This document shows, piece after piece, positions 32,901-43,713 of a stretch of DNA of 64,000 bases. The translations under genes and the position numbers were made by a program. The notes under the pieces are model-generated. The model saw nothing but the letters and a program-made list of their open reading frames with translations. It was not told the origin of the DNA and searched no databases. The DNA lies in contig CM026394.1 of the NCBI GenBank assembly GCA_014843695.1, positions 41,621,823-41,685,822 of the forward strand. The letters are read 5' to 3'. How positions within the stretch are numbered: the first letter of the stretch is position 1; every line of letters starts with the position of its first letter. The stretch is from Archivesica marissinica. Its lineage: Eukaryota; Mollusca; Bivalvia; Venerida; Vesicomyidae.

Positions 32901-34890
32901 TACTAGACATGATCCCTTACTGGACCCGATCCCTTACTAGACCTGATCCCTTACTGGACCTCGTTCATTACTAGACATGATCCCTTACTGGACCTCGTTC
33001 ATTACTAGACATGATCCCTTACTGGACCCGATCCCTTACTGGACCTGATCCCTTACTAGACCCGATCCCTTACTAGACCTGATCCCTTACTGGACCCGAT
33101 CCCTTACTGGACCTGATCTCTTACTGAACCTGATCCCTTACTAGACATGATCCCTTACTAGACCTGATCCCTTACTGGACCTGATCCCTTACTGGACTGT
33201 ACCTGATCCCTTACTAGACCTGATCCCTTACTAGACCTGATCCCTTACTGAACCTGATCCCTTACTAGACCTGATCCCTTACTGAACCTGATCCCTTACT
33301 GAACCTGATCCCTTACTGGACCTAATCCCTTACTGGACCCAATCCCTTACTAGAGCTGATCCCTTACTGGACCTGATCCCTTACTGGACCTGATCCCTTA
33401 CTAGACCTGATCCCTTACTGGACCTGATCCCTTACTGGACCTGATCCCTTACTGGACCCAATCCCTTACTGGACCTGATCCCTTACTAGACCTGATCCCT
33501 TACTGGACTGGACCCGATCCCTTACTGGACCTGATCCCTTACTGGACTGGACCCGATCCCTTACTGGACCTGATCCCTTACTGGACCTGATCCCTTACTG
33601 GACTGGACCCGATTCCTTACTGGACCTGATCCCTTACTGGACTGGACCCGATCCCTTACTGGACCCAATCCCTTACTGGACCTGATCCCTTACTAGACCT
33701 GATCCCTTACTGGACCCGATCCCTTACTAGACCCGATCCCTTACTGGACCTGATCCCTTACTAGACCTGATCCCTTACTGAACCTGATCCCTTACTAGAC
33801 CTGATCCCTTACTGAACCTGATCCCTTACTGGACCTGATCCCTTACTGGACCCGATCCCTTACTGGACCTGATCCCTTACTGGACCTCGTTCATTACTAG
33901 ACATGATCCCTTACTGGACCCGATCCCTTACTGGACCTGATCCCTTACTGGACCTCGTTCATTACTAGACATGATCCCTTACTGGACCCGATCCCTTACT
34001 GGACCTGATCTCTTACTGGACCTCGTTCATTACTAGACATGATCCCTTACTGGACCCGATCCCTTACTGGACCTGATCCCTTACTGGACCTCGTTCATTA
34101 CTAGACATGATCCCTTACTGGACCCGATCCCTTACTGGACCTGATCCCTTACTAGACCTGATCCCTTACTAGACATGATCCCTTACTGGACCCGATCCCT
34201 TACTGGACCTGATCCCTTACTGAACCTGATCCCTTACTAGACATGATCCCTTACTAGACCTGATCCCTTACTGGACCTGATCCCTTACTGGACTGTACCT
34301 GATCCCTTACTAGACCTGATCCCTTACTAGACCTGATCCCTTACTGAACCTGATCCCTTACTAGACCTGATCCCTTACTGAACCTGATCCCTTACTGGAC
34401 CTAATCCCTTAATGGACCCAATCCCTTACTAGAGCTGATCCCTTACTGGACCTGATCCCTTACTAGACCTGATCCCTTACTGGACCTGATCCCTTACTGG
34501 ACCCAATCCCTTACTGGACCTGATCCCTTACTAGACCTGATCCCTTACTGGACTGGACCCGATCCCTTACTGGACCTGATCCCTTACTGGACCCGATCCC
34601 TTACTGGACCTGATCCCTTACTGGACCTGATCCCTTACTGGACTGGACCCGATCCCTTACTGGACCTGATCCCTTACTGGACTGGACCCGATCCCTTACT
34701 GGACCCAATCCCTTACTGGACCTGATCCCTTACTAGACCTGATCCCTTACTGGACCCGATCCCTTACTAGACCCGATCCCTTACTGGACCTGATCCCTTA
34801 CTAGACCTGATCCCTTACTGAACCTGATCCCTTACTAGACCTGATCCCTTACTGAACCTGATCCCTTACTGGAAATGATCCCTTACTGGC
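29965..34890. repeat. 4.9-kb satellite of 17-bp units
   Basis: About 290 units of TGATCCCTTACTGGACC, with variants CCGATCCC, TACTAGACC, TACTGAACC and CCTCGTTCATTACTAGACA. A 68-bp (4 x 17) higher-order unit containing CTCGTTCATTACTAGACATG repeats through about 31740-32180 and 33880-34120. Rare blocks GGACTGTACCTGATCC (about 30753, 32189, 33195, 34282) and TTAATGGACCCAATCC recur roughly 1.0-1.4 kb apart, indicating larger segment duplications. No coding evidence. Confidence 0.95.
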
Positions 34891-35465
34891 CATTGACCAA
34901 ACTCCCAACTGTAGTAAGAAACAAATGTGTTAGATTGTGCATAGTTTTACAAAATCACATTATGGTGAAGCACTGTTCATTTACCATTATATAACATAAA
35001 ACTGAGGGCCGAAAGAAAAGGAAGCTGATTGACACATAATGATAACATGATCGACGTTTGCATTATTATGTATTATCGCATTTCCGCAATAAAGCGTAAC
35101 TTCATTCTGCTAATACGAAATAGTTTTCCTAACTGGACAGTGAAAGCTTTTGCCTGTAGCCAAATACCAAAATGAATGCATATAGATTCTTTTTTCTAAA
35201 ATGATCTAATATTGAAACCTGTTTTTTTCCCAGACCAAAACAGTATTATATGCTTTTTATGCTTTCCAATGACATAATAGAGTTGTTGAAAGCAGCGGAA
35301 TAACATATTATATTTCTCATTGCGTTCTGTTTGTGGCAAAATCAAAAATCCAAGTTGTGCCGAGTCGTATATTTTTAGGTCAGGGCAAGTGTATTTTTAA
35401 AATCTGCCGTGTATTTCTGGTCATAAATCTATTTGAAATGTTTACTTGAAAAAGGCCAATTTTAG
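34891..35465. other. No gene recognised
   Basis: AT-rich unique sequence between the 17-bp satellite and the first MITE of the next cluster. No ORF or element signature seen. Confidence 0.5.
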
Positions 35466-35597
35466 CCCTTTCAACACCACAGACCTCTAAATTGGCTTAC
35501 AAAAAAGTGTAGATCCAGATGAGCCGGCTCATGATGAGCCGTCTTATCAGGATCTGCACTTTTTTCATGATAAACAAAAATTGTATACTGACGAAGG
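35466..35597. mobile_element. Half of a family M1 MITE
   Basis: Starts GCCCTTTCAACACCACAGAC and includes the hairpin (GATCCAGATGAGCCGGCTCA ... CATCAGG-type), then loses homology. It lies directly beside the complete M1 copy at 35602, in opposite orientation. Confidence 0.7.
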
Positions 35598-35601
35598 TTA
35601 A

Positions 35602-35836
35602 CCCATTCAACACCAAGTAACTGACATGGACTGGTCCATGATATTTTTAGACCAATAAATTAATAACAAAATTACATTTGGATCAGTTCATTTATCAAAA
35701 TGGGTAATTTTATTTCTAAAAATAGTTATATTACTTGAAAAAAGTGCAGATCCTGATGAGACGGCTCGTCACGAGCCGGCTCATCTGGATCTACACTTTT
35801 TGTAAGCCTATTTAGAGGTCTGTGGTGTTGAAAGGG
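35602..35836. mobile_element. TTAA-flanked foldback MITE, family M1
   Basis: TTAA at 35598-35601 and 35837-35840; termini CCCATTCAACACC and GGTGTTGAAAGGG. Nearly identical to 3422-3657, including the CATGATATTTTTAGACCAAT stretch and central hairpin. Confidence 0.88.
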
Positions 35837-36067
35837 TTAATTGATTTCGGCCACAGGTGAGAACAAACGGGTTCAGATTTATAATTATCGATTCGAACTC
35901 TACAGGTCACATTGTATTAATTTAAAGCATCGTTTAGGATATTTCAACCCTGAGTCGTTCAGACATTTCCACTTTCAATCGCTTTTCGAACCAAATGAAA
36001 TGATTGGTTGGTATATGCAGTAGTAGTCGGATATGTGATTATTTCGGACACGTTTATTTAATTGAAT

Positions 36068-36710
36068 CAGGGCTCATTCTAGATAGATAGATTTGATATT
36101 GATAGATAGATAGATATTGATAGATAGATAGATAGATTTCATTATTTATAGAAGGTGACCTAATTAGTTCTGAACTAATCTTCCTTAGGGCTCTAGGTCA
36201 GACTGTTTGGGAAACGTGAGAAAGCGTGTGATAGCATCCTTAACCCTTTCAACCCCAAGTAACTGACATGGACTGGTCCATGATATTTTTAGACCAATAA
36301 ATTAATAAGAAAATTACATTTGGACCAGTTCATTTATCAAAATGGGTAATTTTATCTAAAAATAGTAATAATTATTACTGGCAAAAAAGTGCAGATCCTG
36401 ATGAGACGGCTCGTTGCGAGCCGGCTCATCTGGATCTACACTTTTCATAAGCCTATTTAGAGGCCTGTGGGGTTGAAAGGGTTAAATAGTGTTATAATAA
36501 GTAAATAACAACAAATTATGGTTAAAATGCACAGTATGACCATTAAATACAACATTTGAATATAAGGAGTGCCTTATAATGGGCCAGTGTATTGGACAAA
36601 AGTTTGTATGAAAATAGTAATAAAAAAGTTTTTTAGGGAGAAATGGAGCGAAGTCAGGGTCCCTAGGGTGACTATTTCTCCCCCAAAACCGCCCTCTAGA
36701 TTGAGCCCTG
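36068..36710. mobile_element. hAT-like MITE hosting an M1 MITE
   Basis: Terminal inverted repeats CAGGGCTCATTCTAGA (36068) and TCTAGATTGAGCCCTG (36695), 15 of 16 matching; CAGGG ends are typical of hAT elements. No clear 8-bp target duplication. It contains (GATA)n near 36080-36140 and the complete M1 MITE at 36244-36481. A related block (CCTAGGGACCCTGACTTCGC) recurs inverted at about 49770. Confidence 0.65.
36244..36481. mobile_element. TTAA-flanked foldback MITE, family M1
   Basis: TTAA at 36240-36243 and 36482-36485; termini CCCTTTCAACCCC and GGGGTTGAAAGGG perfectly inverted. The hairpin loop differs from other copies (CTCGTTGCGAG). Confidence 0.88.
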
Positions 36711-36742
36711 CTAGTGTGCATGCTATATGCTATTATTCCCTT

Positions 36743-36958
36743 TGGATTCATTTGTTTTGGCTGGGGGTATAAATGGATGGATTCATTTGTTTTGGCTGGG
36801 GGTATAAATGGATGGATTCATTTGTTTTGGCTGGGGAAATAAATGGGTGGATTCAATTGTTTTGGCTGGGGGTATATATGGGTGGATTCATTTGTTTTGG
36901 CTGGGGGTATATATGGGTGGATTCATTTGTTTTGGCTGGGGGTATAAATGGATGGATT
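36743..36958. repeat. 34-bp tandem array (about 6 copies)
   Basis: Unit GATGGATTCATTTGTTTTGG then CTGGGGGTATAAAT. Variation is GATGG/GGTGG and TATAAAT/TATATAT. Confidence 0.92.
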
Positions 36959-37065
36959 TAGGAAAATATTTATGTATGATAAAAATGCAAAGTATGGTAG
37001 ATATGAGATCTCTTCTGAGGTAATTATGGATGGTCCAAAATGTATAAGGTAACGTAAAAAATGTA

Positions 37066-37378
37066 AAGTGTTTGTTTATTATAGTGTCCCCATATTTAAA
37101 GGGCCAGAGCCATTTCTGACTTATGAGACACCTCTTTTGGACATCAGTACTTACCGAATCCTATTTTGGAAGGTCCAGGCACCTGGCTGATAGGCAATCT
37201 GTAATCATTATATTTAACTAGCTGGCGGCTCTTCAACCGGCTATATCAGAATGAACCCCTGATTCGAACTTTGCACCTCCCGCTCCGTAGGCGGGGCACC
37301 AACCAGTGACCATCAGTGCCGATAGGTTACAGTGGTATACAAGTCAGCGACCGTACCCACTCGACCACGGAGGTGGAC
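37066..37378 (-). mobile_element. Chimeric SINE: family D head fused to family C
   Basis: In sense (minus) orientation it begins CCTCCGTGGTCGAGTGGGTA, continues ACTTGTATACCACTGTAACC and TGATGGTCACTGGTT (family D). It then switches to GGTGCCCCGCCTACGGAGCG, GCAAAGTTCGAATCAGGGG (tRNA-Arg-like arms) and the family C body. The tail AAATATGGGGACACTATAAT, AAACAAACA is uninterrupted, giving the empty site for the MITE at 3422-3657. Confidence 0.8.
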
Positions 37379-37480
37379 TTCCCCTTGTTCGCACCATCGT
37401 TCACTTAGACACTTAGACAACGACTAAGTCACATGGTCCAATGAAAAAGCCACATTTCTCACTTCTAAATCGTATAGACG

Positions 37481-37579
37481 TGACCTACTTATGTACGTTG
37501 TCTAAGTCAGATAGATCAACTCATTGGCCCGTCTTCGTTTGTCATGCACTCGCATGATCTTAAAAGACGAACTTTGGCA
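37481..37579 (+). repeat. Left arm of a 99-bp inverted repeat (partner 40527-40625)
   Basis: TGACCTACTTATGTACGTTG through ATGATCTTAAAAGACGAACT is reproduced almost perfectly, inverted, 3 kb away. The remaining sequence 37379-37480 is unassigned. Confidence 0.85.
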
Positions 37580-37811
37580 AACTTTGCCCATTTAAGCATC
37601 ATTCGTCGCTCGGTATACATTTCGTTAAGACGGGCCAATTCCTGATCTATCCTATAGGTAGTATTATATAATAGTCCACAACTTTAGTTTACATCATGAT
37701 TTTTACCAATTATCATGCTATTATCTTTGGAGAGAAATATGACATAAATACGAAATAAGTATTTATTTCAGACAGGTCTATTGGAAGGAGTACACGGGAT
37801 TCTGTTGAACT

Positions 37812-37870
37812 ACCGTATTTTCTTGCATATAAGACGATCTTGACTATAAGACAACCCCCCAACTTTGGTC
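37812..37870. mobile_element. MITE-type terminus TACCGTATTTTC
   Basis: TACCGTATTTTCTTGCATAT AAGACGATC and TATAAGACAACCCCCC match the reverse complement of the end at about 40640-40670 (ATAAGACGTCC, TACCGTACAT) and ends at 22252 and 62260. It is possibly one end of a composite spanning 37812-40670. Confidence 0.4.
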
Positions 37871-37956
37871 TTATATCAGTGGTATTATGCATAGACGTAT
37901 AAGACGGATTGAGACAATAGAATCCACTTGGAAGTGAAAATCGAACAAATAATTAA

Positions 37957-38607
37957 CCCTTTCCCTCATAGAAGCACCTCTTGACGCCATTACCAATACA
38001 TTGACAATGTAGTAGCCAAACCAATGTTCTTAATAAACCCTTTCCCTCATAGAAGCACCTCTTGTTACCAATACGACATACATTGACAATGTAGTAGCCA
38101 AACCAATGTTCATAATAAACCCTTTCCCTTATAGAAGCACCTTGACGCCATTACCAATACGACATACATTGACAATGTAATAGCCAAACCAATGTTCATA
38201 ATAAACCCTTTCCCTCATAGAAGCACCTCTTGTTACCAATACGACATACATTGACAATGTAGTAGCCAAACCAATGTTCATAATAAACCCTTTCCCTCAT
38301 AGAAGCACCTCTTGATGCCATTACCAATACGACATACATTGACAATGTAGTAGCCAAACCAATGTTCATAATAAACCCTTTCCCTCATAGAAGCACCTCT
38401 TGATGCCATTACCAATACGACATATATTGACAATGTAGTAGCCAAACCAATGTTCATAATTAAGGCCAGAATCTCATGTAGTCGCAGTAATATCTATTGA
38501 GGTGGGATAGATATGGCGACTACATATCCACTGCATGATAGCTAAATGGTTGTCGTTTGTATGGAGATATAATGGTATATTAACCTAAATCTCTATGAAG
38601 GAAAGGG
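37957..38607. mobile_element. TTAA-flanked MITE, family M3, with iterated left end
   Basis: TTAA at 37953-37956 and 38608-38611. The left end CCCTTTCCCTCATAGAAGCA with ACCTCTTG, TACCAATACGACATACATTG and ACAATGTAGTAGCCAAACCA is repeated about six times (period about 80-90 bp, to 38460). The rest (AGATATGGCGACTACATATC, CATTTAACC-type end) follows once. The copy at 1802-2152 has the left end only once. Confidence 0.82.
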
Positions 38608-38818
38608 TTAAACACTGTAAAATTTAATTATTTCAAATAACAACAATAAATTTGATTTGCTAAACTGCTATTGGCAAGTTCAGAGACAGAGATATGAAAG
38701 TCTATGATTTTGTTACACCCTTTGAGTTATGTCAATATAAGATTATCAATTATTGAGTTGGAACAAAGTGATTTAAAAAAAAAATTTAATCTCATTTTGA
38801 GGCCATAATCCTATTTAA

Positions 38819-38934
38819 TAGATAGAACATGGTGTTGAGGGCACTATGCAAATATATGGACTGGTCAGTAAGATATGGACCGAAGCGAAGTCCATATATT
38901 TGCATGGCGCCCGAAACATCATGTTCTATCTGTT
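38819..38934. repeat. Foldback palindrome, about 45-bp arms
   Basis: TAGATAGAACATGGTGTTGA, GGGCACTATGCAAATATATGG on the left and CCATATATTTGCATGGCGCC, AACATCATGTTCTATCTGTT on the right are inverted copies around a short spacer. This would form a strong hairpin; possibly a MITE remnant. Confidence 0.75.
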
Positions 38935-39035
38935 ATATTATACCGAATATTAGACAAGCAAATTTTATTTAAATTTCTCTCACTCACATTCTGTCTCTCC
39001 CATCTCTCATTTTTGTTGTTTATCTGCATAGGGGA

Positions 39036-39315
39036 GATAATTTTGCGGTGTGACGTAATGTTCACACGCCGTGAGATTTGGCGGCCCGCAGGCTCAATAG
39101 TGCCCGATAATTTTGCGGTGTGACGTAATGTTCACACGCCGTGAGATTTGGCGGCCCGCAGGCTCAATAGTGCCCGATAATTTTGCGGTGTGACGTAATG
39201 TTCACACGCCGTGAGATTTGGCGGCCTGCAGGCTCAATAGTGCCCGATAATTTTGCGGTGTGACGTAATGTTCACACGCCGTGAGATTTGGCGGCCCGCA
39301 GGCTCAATAGTGCCC
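39036..39315. repeat. 70-bp tandem array (4 copies), GC-rich
   Basis: GATAATTTTGCGGTGTGACG, TAATGTTCACACGCCGTGAG, ATTTGGCGGCCCGCAGGCTC, AATAGTGCCC four times at 39036, 39106, 39176, 39246, with one C/T difference. It contains the inverted pair GTGTGACGTAATGTTCACAC. Confidence 0.95.
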
Positions 39316-39510
39316 GGAGCCTAAATAAATGCCCGGAGCATGTCGCATACAGTAAAGAAGAAAATATGCAAATGAGGTATAATATTGATAAATTTATCCA
39401 TGTTATTGGAGAGTAAGTACGGTAATTTCCATGCTTATATTACCTCCAGATTATGGCTTCAAAGTTCCAGTCTTATATGCAAGTGCCAAAGAATAAAGAC
39501 ATTTGTTTAA

Positions 39511-39746
39511 CCCTTTCAACCCCACAGGCCTCTAAATAGGCTTATGAAAAGTGTAGATCCAGATGAGCCGGCTCGTGACGAGCCGTCTCATCAGGATCTG
39601 CACTTTTTTGCCAGTAAATTTATACTATTTTTAGATAAAATTACCCATTTTGATAAATGAACTGATCCAAATGTAATTTTGTTATTAATTTATTGGTCTA
39701 AAAATATCATGGACCAGTCCATGTCAGTTACTTGGGGTTGAAAGGG
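39511..39746. mobile_element. TTAA-flanked foldback MITE, family M1
   Basis: TTAA at 39507-39510 and 39747-39750, opposite orientation to 3422-3657. Termini CCCTTTCAACCCC and GGGGTTGAAAGGG. Its right end is iterated downstream (39751-40314). Confidence 0.88.
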
Positions 39747-39750
39747 TTAA

Positions 39751-40314
39751 ATATCATGTACCAGTCCATGTCAACCAGTCCATGTCAGTTACTTGGGGTT
39801 GAAAGGGTTAAATATCATGTACCAGTCCATGTCAGTTACTTGGGGTTGAAAGGGTTAAATATCATGTACCAGTCCATGTCAGTTACTTGGTGTTGAATGG
39901 GTTAATATCATGTACCAGTCCATGTCAGTTACTTGGTGTTGAATGGGTTAATATCATGCACCAGTCCATGTCAGTTACTTGGGGTTGAAAGGGTTAATAT
40001 CATGCACCAGTCCATGTCAGTTACTTGGGGTTGAAAGGGTTAATATCATGGACCAGTCCATGTCAGTTACTTGGGGTTGAATGGGTTAATATCATGGACC
40101 AGTCCATGTCAGTTACTTGGGGTTGAATGGGTTAATATCATGGACCAGTCCATGTCAGTTACTTGGGGTTGAATGGACCAGTCCATGTCAGTTACTTGGG
40201 GTTGAATGGACCAGTCCATGTCAGTTACTTGGGGTTGAATGGACCAGTCCATGTCAGTTACTTGGGGTTGAATGGACCAGTCCATGTCAGTTACTTGGGG
40301 TTGAAAGGGTTAAT
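39751..40314. repeat. Array of MITE M1 right ends (33-46 bp units)
   Basis: Repeated ATCATGTACCAGTCCATGTC, AGTTACTTGGGGTTGAAAGG, GTTAA: about eight 45-46 bp units ending in TTAA, then about five 33-bp units lacking the GGGTTAATATCA part. Each longer unit is exactly a MITE terminal segment plus its TTAA. Confidence 0.93.
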
Positions 40315-40526
40315 GGGTATCCATAATCTTGAAACTTGAAACATAATAAATACGTCTTGGACACTGTGAACATTTCTTCAACTTGCACTGGACAAACATA
40401 CAATTTATGCATGGTCTGCAGTCCATTTTATCAACACGTCTTATATGCAAGTGTGCATGCCAAAACCCACATTTCAGGACCAGAGTAGGGGGGTCGTGGT
40501 CTGTATTATGCTGCATTATTCGATGA

Positions 40527-40625
40527 TGCCAAAGTTCGTCTTTTAAGATCATGCGAGTGCATGACAAACGAAGACTGGCCAATGAGTTGATCTATCTGAC
40601 TTAGACAACGTACATAAGTAGGTCA
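40527..40625 (-). repeat. Right arm of the 99-bp inverted repeat
   Basis: Inverted partner of 37481-37579: TGCCAAAGTTCGTCTTTTAA through CAACGTACATAAGTAGGTCA. It is followed at about 40640 by a TACCGTA-type end. Confidence 0.85.
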
Positions 40626-40738
40626 GGATTTCAAATCTCAGGACGTCTTATACGAGAGTATGTACGGTATCTATATTTAAAACAATTCTACGTGACAAAT
40701 GAACTACTTTCTCCTACCTTCGTGTGACAGGCCCTTAA

Positions 40739-40975
40739 CCCGTTGCACGCTAGCGGCAGATAAAATCACTTTTGCAAACATCATAGGAGTGGGAACAGAC
40801 GGAACAGAGAAAAACGTGACGTCTGATCAGCCTGATCTGCCGTTTGCTATTCGGATAGTGGAGCTAAAACTCTTTGCTGAATAGCAAACAACATAGATCT
40901 TGATCAGACGCGCCGCGGCTGATCTGGATCTATGTTGTTTGCAAAAGTGATTTTATTTACTCAGCAGGCAATGGA
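40739..40975. mobile_element. TTAA-flanked foldback MITE, family M2
   Basis: TTAA at 40735-40738 and 40976-40979. Ends contain AAAATCACTTTTGCAAAC / GTTTGCAAAAGTGATTTT inverted. The hairpin reads CATAGATCTTGATCAGACGC...CTGATCTGGATCTATG. A first hairpin arm at about 40790-40850 is degraded. Confidence 0.8.
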
Positions 40976-41164
40976 TTAATGGCCTTATTTTGGGGGGGGG
41001 GGGTGTATGGAATAGGACGTTTTGCTTACCAAGTTCTGAATATTATGTATCCTACCTTTGTGCTTAATAATAGTCAAAAACGGCCTGCTTAATAAACATT
41101 GACATCATATGTTCACAGATGGTATGACAAACTTCAGGTCATAATATTCGGTAAGCTTTCCTTG

Positions 41165-41277
41165 CTAAAACTTCTTTTCTTTATCAGAAGATAGGAAAAG
41201 ATGGGATAAATAGAATATTAAAAAACTTCTTTTCTTTATCAGAAGATAGGAAAAGATGGGATAAGTAGAATATTAGG
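41165..41277. repeat. 55-bp direct duplication
   Basis: AACTTCTTTTCTTTATCAGA, AGATAGGAAAAGATGGGATA appear at about 41168 and 41223. Around it, 40980-42375 has no gene; iterated GGCTCGAT / CTCGCCTA motifs at 41290-41370 may be a MITE end. Confidence 0.8.
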
Positions 41278-41861
41278 TTACTGTCTAATAAATTACTAGG
41301 CTCGATTCCCAAAAGAATACAAGGCTCGATAATCTCGCCTAGTATATTTTTTCTCCAACTCGCCTAATAAATTAAATATATAAAACAGTAGCCCAATATT
41401 TTCTATTTATATCTATTGTTTATGCAGATTCACCAGTCTTTCATAGGGGTCATTCGAATATTCATAGCGGATAGCCCAATACGTGTAATTTGTGAATAAT
41501 GAATTTCTTTAGCTTAATTTCTGGTACATTACCAATTGGCCGTAATCGATAAAATGCACTATGCGTTATGTTATGGAAATAGATTTCAAGGTTCCCGCTG
41601 TCGGTTGCCAATGGCACATGTTTTGTCAAATACATAGCTTCAAATATTTATCTGTCAGCTTATATGGGTCTTAGTTGGCTGCAAGTTTTTCAAATTGGCT
41701 CCAGTTTTTTTCAATTTGCAACAGAAGTGGTGCAAAGAGATATTAAGACAGAGGGAACCCTGGATATCAGATGATGTCACATACGGGCATCTGGGTTATT
41801 CTTTTTATACACCACAGGATGGCGGTGTGTTGAAAGTCACATGGCATTTGGTCACGTGATT

Positions 41862-41970
41862 GTACATTGTATTGCAGATTTCAGTTGACTGCACGAGCAA
41901 ATTGATCTGTATCAAGTACATTGTATTGCAGATTTCAGTTGACTGCACGAGCAAGTTGATCTGTGTCAAG
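41862..41970. repeat. 54-bp direct duplication
   Basis: TACATTGTATTGCAGATTTC, AGTTGACTGCACGAGCAAAT, TGATCTGTATCAAG occurs twice in a row with two differences. Confidence 0.85.
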
Positions 41971-42375
41971 CTATATAGATATACCGGTATACATAAATTA
42001 TAACAATACACACATTTAGCTGTAATCCTGTTTTTTCATCGTTTTAGACAGTGTGATCCATTAGCACTTACAAAATATGGAGTTTCTGCTGTTTGTTTTC
42101 ACTTTATTGATAAGATTTCTACACGTACACTATAGAACACTATTTATTCGCGAGATTTTATATTTCGCTAATTTTTCGTGAATAATAATGCGTCCGAATG
42201 GAGTTATATCCGTAAATATGTACACTTTATCAAAATACAATTATACAATTATAAGCGATCTATCTACATACAACAGTCACAAATGCGCGAATTCAAAATT
42301 CTGAGAATTAATTCAAAATGTTCAAAATCGCGAAATAAGTGTTCGCGAAATTATAGTATTTTACGGTATTGACCC

Positions 42376-42519
42376 ATAAGATGGTGACAATGTTATAAGA
42401 TGGTGACAATGTTATAAGATGGTGACAATGTTATAAGATGGTGACAATGTTATAAGATGGTGACAATGTTATAAGATGGTGACAATGTTATAAGATGGTG
42501 ACAATGTTATAAGATGGTG
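42376..42519. repeat. 19-bp tandem array running into the gap
   Basis: GATGGTGACAATGTTATAA repeated about 7.5 times without change, cut by the run of N. Its true length is unknown. Confidence 0.95.
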
Positions 42520-43519
42520 NNNNNNNNNNNNNNNNNNNNNNNNNNNNNNNNNNNNNNNNNNNNNNNNNNNNNNNNNNNNNNNNNNNNNNNNNNNNNNNNN
42601 NNNNNNNNNNNNNNNNNNNNNNNNNNNNNNNNNNNNNNNNNNNNNNNNNNNNNNNNNNNNNNNNNNNNNNNNNNNNNNNNNNNNNNNNNNNNNNNNNNNN
42701 NNNNNNNNNNNNNNNNNNNNNNNNNNNNNNNNNNNNNNNNNNNNNNNNNNNNNNNNNNNNNNNNNNNNNNNNNNNNNNNNNNNNNNNNNNNNNNNNNNNN
42801 NNNNNNNNNNNNNNNNNNNNNNNNNNNNNNNNNNNNNNNNNNNNNNNNNNNNNNNNNNNNNNNNNNNNNNNNNNNNNNNNNNNNNNNNNNNNNNNNNNNN
42901 NNNNNNNNNNNNNNNNNNNNNNNNNNNNNNNNNNNNNNNNNNNNNNNNNNNNNNNNNNNNNNNNNNNNNNNNNNNNNNNNNNNNNNNNNNNNNNNNNNNN
43001 NNNNNNNNNNNNNNNNNNNNNNNNNNNNNNNNNNNNNNNNNNNNNNNNNNNNNNNNNNNNNNNNNNNNNNNNNNNNNNNNNNNNNNNNNNNNNNNNNNNN
43101 NNNNNNNNNNNNNNNNNNNNNNNNNNNNNNNNNNNNNNNNNNNNNNNNNNNNNNNNNNNNNNNNNNNNNNNNNNNNNNNNNNNNNNNNNNNNNNNNNNNN
43201 NNNNNNNNNNNNNNNNNNNNNNNNNNNNNNNNNNNNNNNNNNNNNNNNNNNNNNNNNNNNNNNNNNNNNNNNNNNNNNNNNNNNNNNNNNNNNNNNNNNN
43301 NNNNNNNNNNNNNNNNNNNNNNNNNNNNNNNNNNNNNNNNNNNNNNNNNNNNNNNNNNNNNNNNNNNNNNNNNNNNNNNNNNNNNNNNNNNNNNNNNNNN
43401 NNNNNNNNNNNNNNNNNNNNNNNNNNNNNNNNNNNNNNNNNNNNNNNNNNNNNNNNNNNNNNNNNNNNNNNNNNNNNNNNNNNNNNNNNNNNNNNNNNNN
43501 NNNNNNNNNNNNNNNNNNN
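42520..43519. other. Assembly gap, 1000 N
   Basis: Exactly 1000 undetermined bases, a conventional placeholder length, so the real size is unknown. Tandem arrays with different units border it on each side. Confidence 0.99.
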
Positions 43520-43713
43520 AACCTGTGAGGGGGGGTCGTCTAATAGGCTAGTAATATAGACAGTACATTAAACTTGTGAGGGGGGTCGTCTAGTAGGCTA
43601 GTATTATAGACAGTACATTAAACTTGTGAGGGGGGTCGTCTAATAGGCTAGTATTACAGACAGTACATTAAACTTGTGAGGGGGGTCATCTAGTAGACGA
43701 GTATTATAGACGG
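43520..43713. repeat. 50-bp tandem array bordering the gap (about 4 copies)
   Basis: ACTTGTGAGGGGGGTCGTCT, AATAGGCTAGTATTATAGAC, AGTACATTAA. The GTCGTCTAATAGGC part resembles the TCGTCTTATA ends of the TACCGT/ACGGTA elements, suggesting another array seeded from a MITE end. Confidence 0.9.

Noticed and set aside
42514..43551. Open frame across the N run
   Set aside because: Undetermined bases, not coding evidence.
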